64,000 bases of DNA from Luteipulveratus halotolerans. Lineage in GTDB: Bacteria > Actinomycetota > Actinomycetes > Actinomycetales > Dermatophilaceae. Below the pieces are notes generated by a model. That model worked only from the letters and a program-made list of their open reading frames with translations. It was not told the DNA's origin and made no database searches. The position numbers and the translations under genes are program-made. The DNA lies in assembly GCF_001247745.1 (NCBI RefSeq), contig NZ_LAIR01000002.1:3906001-3970000 (forward strand), given 5' to 3'. This document shows, piece after piece, positions 11,316 through 19,386 of the stretch (its first letter is position 1; every line of letters starts with the position of its first letter).

Positions 11316-12514
11316 CAGGCCTCCAGCCCGGTGAGGATGTCGCGGGCGAGGACCCGGAGCGTGCCCCAGCGGTAGTTGAGGCGGCCGACGGCTGACTCGC
11401 CGGACCAGGTCTCGAGCATCTTGTCGTTGACCAGGCGCGACTGCTTGCCCTTGCGACGCTCGCGCTGGGCAACGAGGTTTCGCAGGTGGTTATCGTCGGC
11501 GACCCCGTCGACACCCCGCTCGCGGATCTGACTGATCCAGGCCTCCACGAAGGTCCTGGTCGGCTGGGGTGGGCTGCCGGCCTGGAGGACTGCGGCCCAG
11601 AGGTCGTCGAGATCCCAGGTGGCGAATCTGCTGTGGCGCGTCATGTCGTTCGCCCAGCTGTCGAGATGCTCGCGGTATCTGTCCACGTAACCGTCAAATC
11701 GAACGAGACCGGCGGCGTCGCACCGCTCAGCGACAAGGAGGTTGTAGACCAGGTTGGCGCCCTCGAGCGTGAGGCTGAACAGGTCAGCCTGGCCCACGTC
11801 CTCACGTCGGGCGAGGGCGGGCAGATCCCACGGGCCGCGCGACGCCTCAACCTCGGCCAGGCGTGTGGCGTTGTCGACCTCGGGCGTGACGAGCTCGGCG
11901 AGCGCTGTGTCCGGGCAGGTGTCGAGGATGCGATCGCGGAGCCAGGCAGCCTCGTCCGGCCGGAGTGCGAAGCCGCCGTCCGTGCTGGCCGGGAAGTCGT
12001 CCGGTGCCGTGGGCAGGTCGGGATGCCAGTCGGTGTCCGCGCGATGGTCGAGCTCGGTGGCGACGTCGCGTGGTCCGCGCGGTTGGCCCAGCAGGCTCAT
12101 GCTGGTTCGAGGCGTGATGCCCCAGCGGGTCAGCGTGCCCCAGTAGATCGTGCTGGGCAGGTTACGGACTTCGCGTCCGACGCGGCGACCAATGACGCCG
12201 GCGCCGGAATGGGGCTCTTCCTCGATGAGCGTCTCGACGAGTCGCCGCTCGGCGCGCTCGCCGGCCTTGACGTGGTCCGGCCCGTGCAGGGACGCGACCT
12301 GCCTGACCTGGAAGGCCCATGGCACGAACAGGCAGTAACGCGCCCGCGTGAGCAGGACGCTGGTGCCGGGGAACAGCAGGTTGCTGAACGCGTCGCGGAC
12401 TGTGCCGATGCCGAGTTCGTCGCGGCTCTCCTGCTGAGTGAACAGCGCGATGATCTCGTTGGCCTGCCGCCGCTGTTCAGCGGATGTGTCCAGCCACGCG
12501 ATGGATGAAGTCAT
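11315..12514 (-). CDS. DUF6361 family protein
   Basis: This 399-residue protein matches, from memory, the DUF6361 family. The N-terminus has the family pattern SIAWLDTSAEQRRQANEII followed by ELGIGTVRDAFSNLLFPGTS and RARYCLFVPW. Biochemical function is unknown. The family is usually found in defence islands beside PLD and helicase genes, which is exactly the order here. It has no signal peptide or membrane segment, so it is cytoplasmic. The ATG at 12514 has a GGGAGGG ribosome site eight bases upstream, and it is the first gene of the three-gene operon. The promoter should lie in 12515-12654. Confidence 0.8.
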   Translation of the reverse strand: MTSSIAWLDTSAEQRRQANEIIALFTQQESRDELGIGTVRDAFSNLLFPGTSVLLTRARYCLFVPWAFQVRQVASLHGPDHVKAGERAERRLVETLIEEEPHSGAGVIGRRVGREVRNLPSTIYWGTLTRWGITPRTSMSLLGQPRGPRDVATELDHRADTDWHPDLPTAPDDFPASTDGGFALRPDEAAWLRDRILDTCPDTALAELVTPEVDNATRLAEVEASRGPWDLPALARREDVGQADLFSLTLEGANLVYNLLVAERCDAAGLVRFDGYVDRYREHLDSWANDMTRHSRFATWDLDDLWAAVLQAGSPPQPTRTFVEAWISQIRERGVDGVADDNHLRNLVAQRERRKGKQSRLVNDKMLETWSGESAVGRLNYRWGTLRVLARDILTGLEA

Positions 12515-12654
12515 CTCGCAGACCCTCCCTGGCGCTACGTCTCCCGACCGATCGCGAGTCTATGGAACAGACCGCCTCGCGGTGTACGTCTCCGCCTGGC
12601 AACGCAGGCGTCGGGGCGTCACGCTCCGCCCTTCGCGTGAGCCCGCCGGCCGAC
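12515..12654. promoter_or_regulatory. Leader region of the DUF6361/PLD/helicase operon
   Basis: This stretch separates the 3' end of the interrupted membrane-protein gene from the DUF6361 start, all on the minus strand. It must hold the operon promoter unless the operon is read through from upstream. I see no convincing -35/-10 pair, hairpin or operator, only the GGGAGGG ribosome site next to 12514. Confidence 0.3.
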
Positions 12655-12877
12655 TCACTTCTTTGAAGTTGCGATTCCCGGCGTTGCTACAGGGCATTTT
12701 GCACTGCGTGGTACGACCGACGTCGCAATGAGATTCGTCGGCAAGTAGGCGATCACCGGCGTTGCGCCTGCATCGGGTTTGAGGCTCTGCCGGAGGGCTC
12801 GCGTCGTGGCCGGATTCATGAGGATGATGCGGCCATCATCGATTCCGATTTGGAACATTTTTGTGGGTGATGCCGAG

Positions 12878-14159
12878 GGCGGTCTCAAGCGGTTTACGCA
12901 ACGTTTTGCTGGTTGAGGAGCTTGTTGAGCTTCTCGGCTGGGGTGGCCCAGCCGAGGGTCTTGCGGGGGCGGCCGTTGAGCTCTGCTGCGACGTTGTCCA
13001 GGATGCCGGGGCCGTGCAGGGACAGGTCGGTGCTCTTGGGGAAGTACTGGCGTAGCAGGCCGTTGGTGTTCTCGTTGCTGCCGCGTTGCCAGGGTGAGCG
13101 CGGGTCACAGAAGTAGACCGGGATGCCGGTGGCGAGGCTGAAGCTGGCGTGCCGGGCCATCTCGCTGCCCTGGTCCCAGGTCAGTGACCGGCGTAGGTGT
13201 TCGGGCAGGGTCATGATCTTGGCGGTCATGGCTTGCTCGACCTGCTCGGCGGTGTGCCCGTTGGGCAGGTGCAGCAGCATCACGAACCGGGTCGATCGCT
13301 CGACCAGGGTCCCGATCGCTGACTGGTTGCCGGCGCCGATGATCAGGTCGCCTTCCCAGTGGCCGGGCACGGCCCGGTCATCGGCCTCGGCAGGACGTTC
13401 GCTGATGTTGACCATCCCGACGATCTTCGCGTGCTTGCCGGCCCGAGCCGCGCCGCGCGGGATCCGCCGGGCCCGCCCGGACCGCAACGCGTCACCGACC
13501 TGCGCGCGCAGGCTGCCACGCCCTTGGACGTACAGCGCCTGGTAGATCGTCTCGTGCGACACCCGCATCTCCGGATCGTCAGGGAAGTCCGTGCGCAGCC
13601 GGTGAGCGATCTGCTCAGGGCTATGCCGCTGTTTCAGCCCCGAGACTACTTCGGCCCACAACCGGCTCCCCGGGCTCAGCTTCAACGGCCGACCCGCGTG
13701 CCGGGCCGCGCCGGCGGCCCGCGCGTTGTCCTGCGCCAGGCGCTGCGCCCGCGCGGCCTGATAACCGACCGGGTCCTTCGGATCGACCCCGGCCCGGACC
13801 AGCTCCCGGGTGATCGTCGAGGGCGCCCGCCCCAGCTGCGCCGCGATCGCCCGCAACGACGGACGCGGCTGCTGTGAGAGCAACCACTGCAGCTGTGCTC
13901 GATCTTCCAGGCTCAGGCGCCCACCGGACTCACTCACCCTCGGAGGAATACCACCGGACTGGGCCAACCACACATACCCCGACTGATCGGACACGCCCGC
14001 CGCGGCCGCCGCGGCCGCGACCGACTCACCACCGGCCAACGCCTCCCAGAACAGCCGACGCCGCTCCCACGGCACCGGCGGCCTCCCACGACGAGGACGA
14101 GACATGCTGCAACACCTGACCTTTCATCACAGGCGTTGCGCGAACCACCTGAGCCCGCC
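12878..14159 (-). mobile_element. IS30-family insertion sequence, 1282 bp
   Basis: The element is bounded by imperfect 26-bp inverted repeats at 12878-12903 and 14134-14159 (about 21 of 26 positions match; shared core CGCAACG). It is flanked by a 3-bp direct repeat, GAG, at 12875-12877 and 14160-14162. Length, a single transposase gene, the DDE spacing and the short duplication all fit IS30. The transposase stop codon lies inside the left repeat. It is inserted in the membrane-protein gene. The intact duplication and in-frame junction suggest a recent insertion. Confidence 0.85.
12894..14105 (-). CDS. IS30-family transposase
   Basis: This 403-residue transposase has N-terminal helix-turn-helix regions, including SLRAIAAQLGRAPSTITREL (about residues 82-101), for binding the element ends. 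It has a C-terminal RNase H-fold DDE domain. The likely catalytic residues are Asp near 251 in HWEGDLIIG, Asp near 309 in LTWDQGSEM and Glu near 342 in QRGSNENTNG. A spacing of 33 residues between the last two is typical of IS30. It appears full length and free of stops, so the element may still move. It lies on the minus strand, the same direction as the gene it interrupts. Confidence 0.95.
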   Translation of the reverse strand: MSRPRRGRPPVPWERRRLFWEALAGGESVAAAAAAAGVSDQSGYVWLAQSGGIPPRVSESGGRLSLEDRAQLQWLLSQQPRPSLRAIAAQLGRAPSTITRELVRAGVDPKDPVGYQAARAQRLAQDNARAAGAARHAGRPLKLSPGSRLWAEVVSGLKQRHSPEQIAHRLRTDFPDDPEMRVSHETIYQALYVQGRGSLRAQVGDALRSGRARRIPRGAARAGKHAKIVGMVNISERPAEADDRAVPGHWEGDLIIGAGNQSAIGTLVERSTRFVMLLHLPNGHTAEQVEQAMTAKIMTLPEHLRRSLTWDQGSEMARHASFSLATGIPVYFCDPRSPWQRGSNENTNGLLRQYFPKSTDLSLHGPGILDNVAAELNGRPRKTLGWATPAEKLNKLLNQQNVA

Positions 14160-15708
14160 GAGAGTCGCGTTCTATCTGCCAAAACTATTTCGGCGCCTGG
14201 CGCCTTGTCGATGAGGGACGCGCATACCGGAGTTATTTCATAACCATGGGACTGATATGCCATTCCATATCCGATGGAGCGCGCGTCTTTCTGCATGCGA
14301 AGTATTTCCGACGTCACTACTCCGAGCGAGCTAGCAGCGAAAAGTACGATAAACAAGGCGCCCAGGGGAGAGGGCGCGTATCTCACGGCTGCAACCGTGG
14401 CGGCTACGGCAATCACGCCCGCCAGGGTTGGTTTGGCCATGACATGTATGAAGATTGCTGCCGTTACGGCCTCTGGGACATCGATTCCGCCTCGCGGGAT
14501 TCCGATCGCTTGGAAATATTCGTCGGCAAGAATTCGGGCCGCGACGGTTATAGCGAGCACTATGACTCCTGCGCCCAGGAGCGAGCTCAAGTTTCGACGT
14601 TTGCGCGGAAAGCGCGACCACGCTCTGGCTGCTGCGCTCAAGAGAAAGAGTGCAATGCCAGCCGCGGCTGAAACGAGTAGCGTCGCCCACCCTTGCCACC
14701 ACACATTGGTGGCCATAAGGAATTCCATGGTGCAAACGACGGCCATGGATGCATGCCCGCGGATTTCGGAGAGTGGTATTAGCGCTCCATGTTGGAGGGC
14801 GCGATCTGATCGCTTTGCGATCGTGCCGAGCCAGCGGCGGCGGCCGGTTGGGTCCGTGTGGGAGGGTTTCCGGCAGTATCGGAACGCCAAGAAGAGCCTG
14901 CAAAGGAAGTAAAGACCCCACAGGGCGATGGCGGACCCGGCGGCAATGCCGAGAGTGCTCCTGGTCGCGGCGCCCCACTTCGTGACGTGCCAGCCGATCT
15001 GTGCTTCTCCGGCGCTGTCCTTCACGATGATCGCTGCACCGGCGAGGATCACGAGAACCCAAAACGTGATCGACGCTACCCGGTAGAAGGTCAGAAACGA
15101 TCGACGGTCTTTCGGAACTGTCTCGCGGACGACGACTCCGACGGTTCTATCTGCGCCGACAGCGGCGGCGAAATGCGCGACGTCTGGTGAATCGCCCGGG
15201 GTGTGGAGAGTTGCTTCAAGTGGGGTTGCTCGACCATTTTTGTCTAGTTTTTCCGGGTCTTCCAGGTGCCACCGGTGGTAGCCGAAGCTTGCGCGCCGAG
15301 ATCCGTCGATGATGACCGCAATGGCCTCTATCCCGGCCCGCTCGAGGGCAACTTCAATGGACAGACTGAGGTCTGCTACTACGTTATGAAGGGCAGTGCC
15401 CTGTGTCGTTCTTTCAGCGAATATTCTCGCGACGCCAGGGGTGGGAAGGTCGAAATCTGTCTCCCGCCAAGCACTGTGGGAGAGGCAGTCGCGGGCGCGT
15501 TCGAGATCGACCTGTCGAACGAGAACTATGGCGCGATACACCCGGTCCGCCCGCGCGAGCTGGATTCCTTTGGTCAAGAGGCGATCGAGGGCGCTAGGGC
15601 GACGGGGGTGAGCATCTCGTGTTGGCAGGCTCGACCCGAATCCGATCTGTACTGGGCGCGGTTCTCGTCCGTCGGAGGAGTCGGGCACGCCATGCGCGCC
15701 ATCTCGCA

Positions 15709-15993
15709 TTACGGGATCTGCAGGCACCGATGGTCCTCCAAGCTCCGGTCGTCTGCTCCGGACACTATGAGCGGAAGGTTGCGAGGCAGACCGTTTCGTC
15801 TCGCGGGTCCAACACCGCTGATCTCCTGGGCTCGCGTGCAGAACGGCCTTCGCTGAGCGAGCCGGGCGTGATCGCTACCTCGAGCGTGTGACTGCGCTGG
15901 TTCGCCACGCGTATTGGTCGACAGCCGCGCCAGCAGGTCAGCGCACCACACGTCGAGGTACTCGCTGAGCGACTCGGGCAGTCCGTCCTTCAT
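15709..15993 (-). CDS. Small unknown protein coupled within the J-domain operon
   Basis: This gene encodes 94 residues starting MKDGLPESLSEYLDVWCADL. The first 40 residues look like a real helical domain; the remainder is Arg-rich and less convincing. Its main support is position. The ATG overlaps the stop of the PH-like gene (TGATG at 15991-15995) and its stop overlaps the start of the membrane-protein gene (TAATG at 15707-15711). An alternative is that the first half continues the PH-like protein through a frameshift. Function unknown. Confidence 0.5.
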   Translation of the reverse strand: MKDGLPESLSEYLDVWCADLLARLSTNTRGEPAQSHARGSDHARLAQRRPFCTRAQEISGVGPARRNGLPRNLPLIVSGADDRSLEDHRCLQIP

Positions 15994-16643
15994 CAGCTCG
16001 AACCTCGTGGCAGGCCGTACGAGCTGGCCCGGGCACGCTCGTACCAGCCCTGCGGGATCCACACCCTCGACACGAACTGTGGGTGCTGCACGTGACAACG
16101 CCGCGCCCAGATCGTGAAGAGCAGCGCCGCCCAGACGCTGTCGACGATCCAGCAGATCTGACGGCCGTCGTCGGTCGAGCCGGTGAACTGCATCTGGGTG
16201 CAGCCGACGAGCTGGACAGTCGTCATCGAGCCGTAGTCCCAGGTGAAGAAGTTGGTCGACGTCTGGAAGCACGCCCGATGCGTCGTCACGTGAAGGTATC
16301 CGGTGTCGATCGGTGTCCACCTGGGGATGGCGGCTGCCTGAGCCTCTCGCTTCCGGCGCGAGTTGCCGGCCATCCGGCCGGCGGCCGCACCCAGAGTCAG
16401 GGCTGCCCCGAACCCGCCGCTCGCATAGAAGAAGCCGCTGTTGTGCGCGTACGTGCCGTCGCCCAGCGCGCGGAAGTCGTACAGGGTGAACGTGCCCTGC
16501 GACAGGACACGCTCGCCGTCGAAGACAGGAAAGGCGGTCGTGAGTACGGGCCGGCTGTCGAGGTTGTTCTGGTCGATCGCCGCATTGATGTCGATCGTGT
16601 GCCAGATCGCCGCGTCGAGGTTGTTGAGGGCGGGTTGGTTCAT
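15993..16643 (-). CDS. PH-like domain protein of the J-domain operon
   Basis: This 216-residue protein has an N-terminal segment with TLYDFRALGDGTYAHNSGFF. A small hydrophobic glycine/alanine stretch follows (about residues 75-95, GFGAALTLGAAAGRMAG). Then comes a strand-rich part, YLHVTTHRACFQTSTNFFTW, with DYGSMTTVQLVG after it. That last pattern resembles short bacterial PH-like domains that lie next to membranes. The ATG at 16643 overlaps the J-domain gene stop (ATGA), which rules out the longer open frame extending upstream through that gene. Function unknown. It probably works with the J-domain and membrane proteins of the same operon. Confidence 0.6.
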   Translation of the reverse strand: MNQPALNNLDAAIWHTIDINAAIDQNNLDSRPVLTTAFPVFDGERVLSQGTFTLYDFRALGDGTYAHNSGFFYASGGFGAALTLGAAAGRMAGNSRRKREAQAAAIPRWTPIDTGYLHVTTHRACFQTSTNFFTWDYGSMTTVQLVGCTQMQFTGSTDDGRQICWIVDSVWAALLFTIWARRCHVQHPQFVSRVWIPQGWYERARASSYGLPRGSS

Positions 16644-17551
16644 GACCGCGCCTGACGTGCGGCGTCCCGGACGGCCTGGCGCGCCCACATCTCGACGGTC
16701 CAGACGTAGAGCGACACCCAGATCCCCGACATGGCCGTCATCGCCCAGCCGCCCTCCATAAGCAGGAACAGCGCACCGAGCCCAAGGATGACGGCCACGA
16801 AGACGGCGTAGCCCTTGGTGATGCGCGCCGCCATGACGCGGGTCTTCGCCGCTGCGTAGCCGATCGCCCAGATCGGGATGAGCCACATCATCGTGCTCAG
16901 GGACATCAGCCCGGAGCTCCCGACCGCCTCGATGATGGACGGCACGAACGTGTACGCGAGCAGCAGGCCGAGTGGGATCAGCGCCCAGCCTCGGGGCCAC
17001 CTCAGTCGCGGCGGAGTAGGTGGCGAGTACTGCTGCGCCGGCCAGGGCATGCCGGGCTGATGAGCGTGGGCAGAGTAGGACCATGCGTCCGTCGGCATGG
17101 GCGGCGCCTGCTGCCACTGCGGCGCCGGCTCCTGCCAATCAGGTCGAGGTGGCTGCCAGTGCGGCGCGGGCTCGTGCGCCGACAGCTCGTCGACGTCCTC
17201 CTCATCGCCCCAGTCGTCGACGACCTCGGGCGCGTCGTCGACGATCACCTCGTCGGTCGAGCCGAAGTCGTCGTCCGCCACCTCCTCGCCCCAGTCATCC
17301 TGGGGTGCGGCTGGCTCCTCGAACGCGGAGTGGTCCGCGGAGTCTGAGACGTGGCCAGCAAGCGACGCGTCATACTCGGCACGCTTCTCCGGCGTTCGTA
17401 GCGTCTCGTATGCGAAGTGCAGCTCCTGCGCGAGTGCCTTGTCTTCACCGCCGAGATCGGGATGTGCCTTGCGAATCTTGCGATGGAACGCGAGGCGTAG
17501 ATCGTCCTGCGTAGCGGTGGGCTCGACGCCCAGCACGTCGTAGTGGGTCAT
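16640..17551 (-). CDS. J-domain membrane protein
   Basis: This 303-residue protein opens with a J domain (MTHYDVLGVEPTATQDDLRL; the HPD tripeptide is at about residues 35-37 in RKAHPDLGGED) that would stimulate an Hsp70 ATPase. There is no Gly/Phe region and no zinc-binding domain, so it is not DnaJ itself. A long acidic linker (about residues 70-125) and a Pro/Gln/Trp-rich linker lead to four hydrophobic segments (about residues 185-285) that anchor it in the membrane. The start at 17551 overlaps the previous stop (ATGA at 17548-17551). A membrane-recruiting co-chaperone is inferred. It is the only gene in this operon with a clear domain. Confidence 0.8.
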   Translation of the reverse strand: MTHYDVLGVEPTATQDDLRLAFHRKIRKAHPDLGGEDKALAQELHFAYETLRTPEKRAEYDASLAGHVSDSADHSAFEEPAAPQDDWGEEVADDDFGSTDEVIVDDAPEVVDDWGDEEDVDELSAHEPAPHWQPPRPDWQEPAPQWQQAPPMPTDAWSYSAHAHQPGMPWPAQQYSPPTPPRLRWPRGWALIPLGLLLAYTFVPSIIEAVGSSGLMSLSTMMWLIPIWAIGYAAAKTRVMAARITKGYAVFVAVILGLGALFLLMEGGWAMTAMSGIWVSLYVWTVEMWARQAVRDAARQARS

Positions 17552-18318
17552 CGGCCCAGAGCAGGTCGGGCCGGGCCGGTGATGGCATCGGGCTCGATGA
17601 ACGAGTACGTGCGTTGCTCGACCTGCCAGTGGGTGGCGCCGTGGAACAGGCTGCCCATGACAACGATCGCCTCCTGGCTGTCGAGGCGTAGGACGCTGAC
17701 GCGATGGGTGGGCGTGGCGCTGTCGGTGTTGAGCCGGATGGCCTCTGCGATGAAGTGATCCGGGCGCGGCGCGCGCTGCATCACGCTCTTGCGCACCGGC
17801 TCCGGCAGGAAAGCCAGCTGGCTGAGTGCCCGTTGGTGTGCGCGGTCGGTCTTGGGCGCTGCCGCGGACGCAGCTGACGCGTCCGACGAAGGACTCCGTC
17901 GGGCGTCGACCGCGACCTCGCCTGTACGCCGTGCGACGGGTCCGAGCGCGTCGTACGTCGTGATCGTCGCGGGACCGTAAGGCCCAGTGACGCCCATCGT
18001 CCCGTTGGCCCGAGGCGCGAGGTGCTGCTCCTGGACGGCGACGGCGATCCGATCGGCCCATGCGCGGAATGCGACCCGTCGCCGGAAGTAGGCGTTCGGG
18101 TCGCTCTTCCGCCGTCGGACGAGCCCGTCATCGCTGACCGCATCTGTGATGGCTTCAGCGGACCGGCCGATGATGGGCGCGACCTCGTCGAACTCGATGA
18201 CCGTGCCCGTCCAGGCGTCGTCGTTGAGCGCGCGACCCGTCCCGACCTGCGGCCGCGACTGCCTTGGTGCAGGCCGACCAACGCTCCTGTCGCGATAGCC
18301 GTGAACCAGTTCCCCCAC
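17548..18318 (-). CDS. First gene of the J-domain operon, unknown function
   Basis: This protein of about 256 residues is not recognised. Recognisable segments are WTGTVIEFDEVAPIIGRSAE and ITDAVSDDGLVRRRKSDPNA. After a low-complexity Ala/Ser/Arg linker comes a compact C-terminal domain (ALSQLAFLPEPVRKSVMQRA, then a beta-rich end HRVSVLRLDSQEAIVVMGS). The GTG at 18318 is selected because GGGAGG stands six bases before it; a longer frame exists upstream without a ribosome site. Its stop overlaps the J-domain start. Membrane segments and a signal peptide are absent. Confidence 0.6.
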   Translation of the reverse strand: MGELVHGYRDRSVGRPAPRQSRPQVGTGRALNDDAWTGTVIEFDEVAPIIGRSAEAITDAVSDDGLVRRRKSDPNAYFRRRVAFRAWADRIAVAVQEQHLAPRANGTMGVTGPYGPATITTYDALGPVARRTGEVAVDARRSPSSDASAASAAAPKTDRAHQRALSQLAFLPEPVRKSVMQRAPRPDHFIAEAIRLNTDSATPTHRVSVLRLDSQEAIVVMGSLFHGATHWQVEQRTYSFIEPDAITGPARPALGR

Positions 18319-18529
18319 TGCTGACCTCCCAGTCCGCTGTGCCTTTCGGCCGCCAGGATCGTATGCGCGGTCACCGACAAGGTGGGGTTTGCGGAGCGTT
18401 CTGATTTCTTCCCGGTCCACAGCTCCGACGACGGCAGCGGCTTCGTCCACAGGCGCCTATCGCGCGGGTGACCGGTGGGTGTGCGCCTCCTTAGCGTGTC
18501 GGCAATTTCGACACCAGGAGCGTGAGGCC
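18319..18529. promoter_or_regulatory. Divergent intergenic region of the J-domain operon and DUF4262 gene
   Basis: This stretch separates divergent genes and should contain both promoters. The GGGAGG ribosome site for the minus-strand operon is at 18325-18330 and AGGAG for the plus-strand gene is at 18516-18520. No palindrome or clear promoter hexamers were seen. Confidence 0.35.
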
Positions 18530-19042
18530 GTGAACGGACCGCAGGTGCAGGCGTGGCTCGACCAGCAGGACGCACTCGTCAGGGACTGCGTCCGCGAGTT
18601 CGGGTGCTTCCTCCAGTTCGTGATCTCTGGTCCAGCAGAGGCGAGCACCGGATTGTGTTACACGACAGGGCTTTTCGGGATCAGACATCCTGAGCTGATC
18701 GTGTTCGGTCTCGACCAGCCGTCGTCGGCAGGGCTGCTCAATCACTGCTTCGACCGCGTCCGTGAGGGCAACGACCTGATGCCAGGCGAGATCCTCACGT
18801 CGCCGGACGGCAGCACGCGCGTACGTGTCGAGGAGTTCCCTGATCCTGGCGGCGTGCTCTACACCGCCAACCGGTTCTATGGAAGACCGGATGAGTTCTC
18901 CGTGCCCGCGTATCAGCTCACCTGGGACGTCGACGGCGCGTTCCCCGACGACGAGGGCTATCCGTACCCTCCGCACGTCCAACCACTCCCGGGCACGTTC
19001 GTCCTCGATGAGGGCGGCGAGTGCGGCTGCGGCTCTGGTTGA
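18530..19042 (+). CDS. DUF4262 domain-containing protein
   Basis: This 170-residue protein matches the DUF4262 family: an N-terminal helix (WLDQQDALVRDCVREFG), then LCYTTGLFGIRHPELIVFGL, where the YTTGL..HPE core is typical. ANRFYG and YQLTWDVDGAFPDDEGYPYP follow in the C-terminal half. The family is common in actinobacteria and its function is unknown. The GTG at 18530 is preferred with AGGAG nine bases upstream; the longer open frame has no ribosome site. The tail GGECGCGSG is cysteine rich. Confidence 0.8.
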   Translation: MNGPQVQAWLDQQDALVRDCVREFGCFLQFVISGPAEASTGLCYTTGLFGIRHPELIVFGLDQPSSAGLLNHCFDRVREGNDLMPGEILTSPDGSTRVRVEEFPDPGGVLYTANRFYGRPDEFSVPAYQLTWDVDGAFPDDEGYPYPPHVQPLPGTFVLDEGGECGCGSG

Positions 19043-19125
19043 TGACCGCTCAGAGCGTGCTCTGTCCGGCATGATCGTGCCCGCGCGGCCTAAGCTGCGG
19101 CGCACACGAGAGGCGAGGAGTGAGC

Positions 19126-19371
19126 ATGGCGCGGGTTCGGAAGGTCGAGCCGGGCAGGCAGGACGTACGAGTGCACCGGTCGGAGGTCGACTGCTTCCAC
19201 CAGGTGGCGGTCGCGTCCGATCAAACCCGCTACCTGCACCTGTCCACCTACGCGCCCGACGCCGGCCGCGACGCCTCGAAGGCCGGCCCGTCGCTGCAGC
19301 TCGACGAGAACGCCGCGCGTCAGCTGATGGCCGTCATCCGCAAGACGTTCCCCGACATCGACCAGGTTTGA
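19126..19371 (+). CDS. Small conserved protein of unknown function
   Basis: This gene encodes 81 residues in a compact, probably single-domain protein (TRYLHLSTYAPDAGRDA in the middle, RQLMAVIRKTFPDIDQV at the end). The C-terminus looks like a helix followed by a short tail. GAGGAG lies at 19115-19120 ahead of the ATG at 19126. No signal peptide or metal-binding pattern is visible. It sits alone, converging with the secreted protein gene downstream. Confidence 0.65.
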   Translation: MARVRKVEPGRQDVRVHRSEVDCFHQVAVASDQTRYLHLSTYAPDAGRDASKAGPSLQLDENAARQLMAVIRKTFPDIDQV

Positions 19372-19386
19372 ACCCAAGCCCCACCC

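Larger units (their letters stand above)
12655..15709 (-). pseudogene. Polytopic membrane protein gene interrupted by an IS30-family element
   Basis: The reading frame runs from an ATG at 15709 to 14160 and resumes at 12874 to a stop at 12655. Removing the element and one copy of its GAG target duplication joins the two parts in frame, giving a 589-residue protein. The N-terminal third is soluble (EVALERAGIEAIAVIIDGSR is typical). The middle has about eight hydrophobic segments, beginning with FWVLVILAGAAIIVKD. The C-terminal domain (ICIDDGR-like beta segment, then proline-rich) lies beyond the insertion. As it stands, the frame reads into the element and adds foreign residues, removing about the last 70. 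The start overlaps the previous gene's stop (TAATG), showing membership of the five-gene operon. Function unknown. GC is lower than in flanking genes. Confidence 0.8.

Noticed and set aside
15709..16320. Longer frame covering the small gene upstream of the membrane-protein gene
   Set aside because: The portion beyond 15993 is a shadow of the PH-like gene; only the part from the TGATG overlap is retained.
16644..17138. Upstream extension of the PH-like protein
   Set aside because: It would run through the J-domain gene in another frame; the ATGA overlap defines the start.
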